DNA from: Levilactobacillus brevis
Lineage (GTDB): Bacteria; Bacillota; Bacilli; Lactobacillales; Lactobacillaceae
Length of the DNA stretch: 64,000 nucleotides
Direction: 5' to 3'
NCBI GenBank assembly: GCA_021383565.1
Contig: CP079699.1
Span: 682,001 to 746,000, forward strand
Shown here: piece by piece, positions 60,946 through 64,000 of the stretch
Layout: each line of letters starts with the position of its first letter
How positions within the stretch are numbered: position 1 is the first letter of the stretch
Program-made: the position numbers and the translations under genes
The notes under the pieces: generated by a model
Seen by the model: the letters and a program-made list of their open reading frames with translations, nothing else
Database searches by the model: none
What the model was told of the DNA's origin: nothing

Positions 60946-62283
60946 ATGAATCTTGCTAACACCGCATTTGTTTTAGTTGCTAGTATCCTGGTCTTGTTTA
61001 TGACTCCGGGGTTGGCCTTTTTCTACGGGGGGCTGGTGTCCGAGAAGAACGTTGTCAACACCATGCTATCGGTCTTTATCATGACCGGCGTGGCCATTCT
61101 ATTGTGGATCTTTCTGGGTTACAGCATGGCCTTTTCCGGAAACATCGCGGGGATCGTGGGGAACCTACACCACGTCTTCATGGCGGGAGTCAACCTCGCG
61201 AGTCTCACGGCGAGCCACATTCCAGTGGGGTCTTACTCCCTGTTTCAAATGATGTTTGCCATCATTACGCCAGCGCTGTTCGTTGGCGCGGTCGTTGGTC
61301 GGATTCGGTTCAAGTTTTTACTGGTCTTTCTGATTGTTTGGTCCATCTTCATCTACTACCCGATGGTGCACTTGGTTTGGAGTCCGCTCGGCTGGCTGGC
61401 TAAGCTGGGGGTTTTGGACTTCGCGGGTGGCACGGTCGTCCACATCAATGCCGGGGTAACGGCTCTGGTTTTATCCGCTTGGTTAGGACCACGGTTGACG
61501 GGTAATCGCGACAATCCCCACTACAACTTGCCTTGGGTCTTGCTGGGGACGGCCATCTTATGGATTGGCTGGTACGGTTTCAATGCCGGCAGTGCCTTAG
61601 CCGTTAACGGTGTGGCGATGCAGGCGGCGATTACCAGTACCGTGGCCACGGCCATGGCGATGGTGACCTGGATGTTTCTGGATATCTGGACCGCGGGGAA
61701 ACCCACGCTGGTCGGCGTCTGCACGGGAACCTTGTGTGGTCTCGTGGCGATTACACCGGCCGCCGGTTATGTGACGGTCATGGGCTCCGTCGCCATTGGT
61801 CTCGTCGCGACGTGTACCAGCTACGCGTTCATTCACTTGCTGAAGCCGCGGTTGGGGGTAGACGATGCGCTGGATGCCTTCGGTTGTCATGGTGTCAGTG
61901 GGATTGTTGGGAGTATCCTCACGGGAATCTTCGCGACCAAGGCCGTTAACCCGACCATTACGGAAAATGGGTTGGCGTACGGTGGCGGCTGGCACCTCTT
62001 TGGCATTCAACTGCTGGCCACGGCCTTCACGATTGCCTTTGTGGCGGTCGTGGGCTGCGTCCTCGTCGTGGTTCTACGGCGTTTCATGCCAATGCGGGTC
62101 ACGGCCGGTGAAGAGGAATTAGGCTTGGATCAAGGCGAACACGGCGAACAAGCCGATTACGCCGTGGGCTTGAGCGAACGGTTGATGGATGAACAACCGG
62201 ACCAGGAGCGGTACGCCTCGGAATTCCGTGGGCAACTCCAACATCTGGACCATCCGCTCCCTAACCATGGCAATAGCCACTGA
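60946..62283 (+). CDS. amtB: Ammonium transporter AmtB
   Basis: A 445-residue Amt channel with 11 membrane helices. The phenylalanine gate and signature lie in LAFFYGGLVSEKNVVNTML near residue 28 and in DFAGGTVVHINAGVTALVLS near 165, which includes the first pore histidine; the second is in FGCHGVSGIVGSI near 310. The C-terminal tail of about 55 residues is hydrophilic and longer than the usual cytoplasmic tail. No glnK lies beside it. A perfect GlnR box precedes it. Confidence 0.96.
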   Translation: MNLANTAFVLVASILVLFMTPGLAFFYGGLVSEKNVVNTMLSVFIMTGVAILLWIFLGYSMAFSGNIAGIVGNLHHVFMAGVNLASLTASHIPVGSYSLFQMMFAIITPALFVGAVVGRIRFKFLLVFLIVWSIFIYYPMVHLVWSPLGWLAKLGVLDFAGGTVVHINAGVTALVLSAWLGPRLTGNRDNPHYNLPWVLLGTAILWIGWYGFNAGSALAVNGVAMQAAITSTVATAMAMVTWMFLDIWTAGKPTLVGVCTGTLCGLVAITPAAGYVTVMGSVAIGLVATCTSYAFIHLLKPRLGVDDALDAFGCHGVSGIVGSILTGIFATKAVNPTITENGLAYGGGWHLFGIQLLATAFTIAFVAVVGCVLVVVLRRFMPMRVTAGEEELGLDQGEHGEQADYAVGLSERLMDEQPDQERYASEFRGQLQHLDHPLPNHGNSH

Positions 62284-62413
62284 GTGCGGGCGTTCGCAAA
62301 AGTTAGTGACTTTATTAAGCTTGGTCAAAGTCGTTGTCGTCCACCAGAGAACCTGCTAAACTATGGATGTGGTTAGGGGCCACGTAGATTTGAATAGCTT
62401 AGGGGGGAGCAAT

Positions 62414-62611
62414 ATGAAAAAAGACACGATTGCTTTGACGGTATTAGTGATCTTGGCAGTGGGCTTCTTGAGTCTGGTGCTGGTCTTAATGAAGTCACCG
62501 ATGTGGATCGCCTTTCCAGCCATCTTTGGCGGATTGGGTCTGGTCTGCTACGGGATTGATGACTTGATTGTAAAATTTAAAAATCGCGGTCACGAAGAAC
62601 GCGAAGCATAA
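62414..62611 (+). CDS. Small two-helix membrane protein
   Basis: A 65-residue protein (MKKDTIALTVLVILAVGFLS) with two hydrophobic helices at about 6-25 and 30-50, and a charged end FKNRGHEEREA. GGGGGGAGC precedes the ATG at 62414. It lies 130 bases after amtB and ends in its own terminator. I do not recognise the family. Confidence 0.75.
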   Translation: MKKDTIALTVLVILAVGFLSLVLVLMKSPMWIAFPAIFGGLGLVCYGIDDLIVKFKNRGHEEREA

Positions 62612-62619
62612 TGATTTTT

Positions 62620-62650
62620 AAAAAGAGGCTGGCAGGCCTCTTTTTTTTGC
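62620..62650 (+). terminator. Terminator of the small membrane protein gene
   Basis: AAAGAGGC, loop and GCCTCTTTTTTTT. Confidence 0.88.
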
Positions 62651-62709
62651 GCCTTTACAGCGTCGGACGACCCTTGCTAAAATGGAAACTGTAAAGGCGA
62701 TGACTGTAC

Positions 62710-63792
62710 GTGAAAACAAAAGAATTGAATCGAGTGGCCGATGGCGGCGATTATCTCAAAATCGTTGCCTGTACGGCGGTCATGCTCCAATCCGTCCTGG
62801 GCCTCGCCTGGGACTTGCCCCGGGTGGTGGCGCTGCGACCGCTGCTGTCGGGCGTGTATCTGGCCGTGAAATTTACGGCACCCGCCTTTATCTGCGGTAT
62901 CTTACTCACAACGATGCGGACGACGGCCGAGCGACAACCACGGTACGGTCACTACTTGAAGCAGCAGTGGTCGGCCTTGTTTTTACCGACCATCTGCTGG
63001 ACAGCGGCCTACCTGTTGATTTTTCCGGGCTTGCAGCAGCACCACCCGTATCGAAATTGGTTGCAATTCGGCTGGCAATTTGTCAACGGCAATGCCGCAC
63101 CCCATCTGTGGTATAACACAATGATGCTGCAAATGATCCTGCTGATGCCCATGTTTTGGGCGATTCGGCGGCGGTTGCGTGGCAGACGTGCCGCCTGGGG
63201 GATTCTCAGTGTGACCACGGTGGGCTACCTGCTGTGGATGGGCTGGTATAGTCTGGCAGTTTACCCCACAGCGCGGCTTGCCGGCTGGTATCTCCTAGAC
63301 CGGGTGTTTCTGGGTTTTATACCGTACGCGATTCTCGGCATTTTGGTGTGGTACGGATGGCCGGTCATTCAGCGATATTTGCGTCGGTGGTGGTTGGTGG
63401 GCCTGCTCTTAGCCGTGGTGGCCTTACTGAGTCAATGGCGAGTCCTACTCGCGTGGCAGCTACCGATTGATCTAGGCCACACCAGCTACTATTTACCGGC
63501 GACGGTCGTCTATGATCTGGCCGTGATTGGCTTGGTTTTGGCGCTGGCCGGTAGTCAACAGACTCGACAGGCTCGTTCGCTACCAGTGATTCATCGATTA
63601 GCGGGTTATGCCTATCCGTCTTACCTGGCCAACGTGTTTTGGCTACAGGTGATCTGGCGGCTGGGCGGTGCAACACTGACCGGAATACACCCTGTACTGG
63701 GGATTATCACGTGCTATCTAGTCACGTGGATCTGGTCGTTTAGCTTTACGGCCGGGCTGACAGCCGTCTTAAATAGGAGGAAAAAACGATGA
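62710..63792 (+). CDS. Acyltransferase 3 family membrane protein
   Basis: A 360-residue integral membrane protein with about 10 hydrophobic helices. The start KTKELNRVADGGDYLKIVACTAVMLQS and the conserved HLWYNTMMLQMILLMPMFW segment near residue 137 are typical of acyltransferase family 3 proteins, which transfer acetyl or succinyl groups to surface polysaccharide or teichoic acid. The start is GTG with AAAGGCGATGAC upstream, a modest site. Its stop overlaps the Nudix gene (ATGA). Confidence 0.85.
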   Translation: MKTKELNRVADGGDYLKIVACTAVMLQSVLGLAWDLPRVVALRPLLSGVYLAVKFTAPAFICGILLTTMRTTAERQPRYGHYLKQQWSALFLPTICWTAAYLLIFPGLQQHHPYRNWLQFGWQFVNGNAAPHLWYNTMMLQMILLMPMFWAIRRRLRGRRAAWGILSVTTVGYLLWMGWYSLAVYPTARLAGWYLLDRVFLGFIPYAILGILVWYGWPVIQRYLRRWWLVGLLLAVVALLSQWRVLLAWQLPIDLGHTSYYLPATVVYDLAVIGLVLALAGSQQTRQARSLPVIHRLAGYAYPSYLANVFWLQVIWRLGGATLTGIHPVLGIITCYLVTWIWSFSFTAGLTAVLNRRKKR

Positions 63793-64000
63793 CAAGAGCG
63801 CAACCGGTAGAATTGGTCACGATGATTATGGTGACGGACCCCGCGACCGGCCGGGTCCTAGTGGAAGACAAAGTGAATGTACCCTGGAAGGCGGGACACA
63901 GTTTCCCCGGTGGTCACGTCGAAGTGGGCGAGAGTTGTGCGACCGCGGCGATACGGGAGGTCTTCGAGGAAACGGGGCTGACGTTAGCCAACGTCGACTT
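63789..64000 (+). CDS. Nudix hydrolase, N-terminal part (3' end outside window)
   Basis: The first 70 residues are present: MTRAQPVELVTMIMVTD, then the Nudix box GGHVEVGESCATAAIREVFE followed by ETGLTL, which has the GX5EX7REUXEEXGU pattern. Such enzymes clean 8-oxo-dGTP or other nucleotides. AGGAGG precedes the ATG, which overlaps the acyltransferase stop. Confidence 0.92.
   Translation, partial: MTRAQPVELVTMIMVTDPATGRVLVEDKVNVPWKAGHSFPGGHVEVGESCATAAIREVFEETGLTLANVD

Overview
The window looks like chromosome from a Lactobacillaceae species, most like Levilactobacillus or a close relative. The basis is the moderately GC-rich low-GC-Gram-positive gene content, strong AGGAGG-type ribosome binding sites, the mevalonate pathway cluster, the dinG-ypmB-aspB-dnaD-ponA-recU and ypsA-gpsB-rnpB orders shared with Bacillus, and class B RNase P RNA. 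Assignment to genus is inference; no 16S gene is present.

Layout. 1-17112 is the SRP/ribosome maturation cluster smc (3' end)-ftsY-ylxM-ffh-rpsP-khpA-rimM-trmD-rplS. It is broken up in three places. An ISL3-family element with an IS30-family element nested inside it lies between ftsY and ylxM. A Mn-riboswitch-controlled P-type ATPase plus a three-gene AAA+/VWA operon lies between ffh and rpsP. A second IS30 copy plus an inverted pair of structured repeats lies between khpA and rimM. 17314-21500 holds a large YhgE/Pip membrane protein with paired palindromic operators, a broken LPXTG mini-protein and a candidate small RNA. 21692-30000 holds a small membrane protein with kup, an IS3/IS150-type element sitting inside a bidirectional terminator, a YjeM-type amino acid permease, a C69 dipeptidase, a YitT protein and a 4-oxalocrotonate tautomerase homologue.

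30176-36862 holds glpK and then a visibly more AT-rich catabolic operon (AraC regulator, MFS transporter, GH5 and GH43 glycosidases) behind a cre-like site. 37207-40981 holds an M20 deacylase, a Cof-type HAD phosphatase and an RsmF-type rRNA methyltransferase. 41461-45603 is the minus-strand mevalonate operon mvaK1-mvaD-mvaK2-fni. 46073-54603 carries dinG, ypmB, aspB and dnaD, with recU-ponA converging on them. 55067-60585 carries an alpha-galactosidase, ypsA, gpsB, rnpB, an rlmL-type methyltransferase and a HIT protein. 60946-64000 carries a GlnR-box-controlled ammonium transporter, a small membrane protein, an acyltransferase and the start of a Nudix hydrolase.

The most unusual signals are outside the genes. 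A dispersed, multi-stem repeat family occurs downstream of at least seven genes; its stems change in sequence but keep pairing between copies (covariation), so it behaves like a structured RNA or a mobile non-coding element. The ISL3 and IS3 elements have landed in Rho-independent terminators, and both IS30 copies abut terminator-like T tracts and carry a hairpin that can hide their own start codon.
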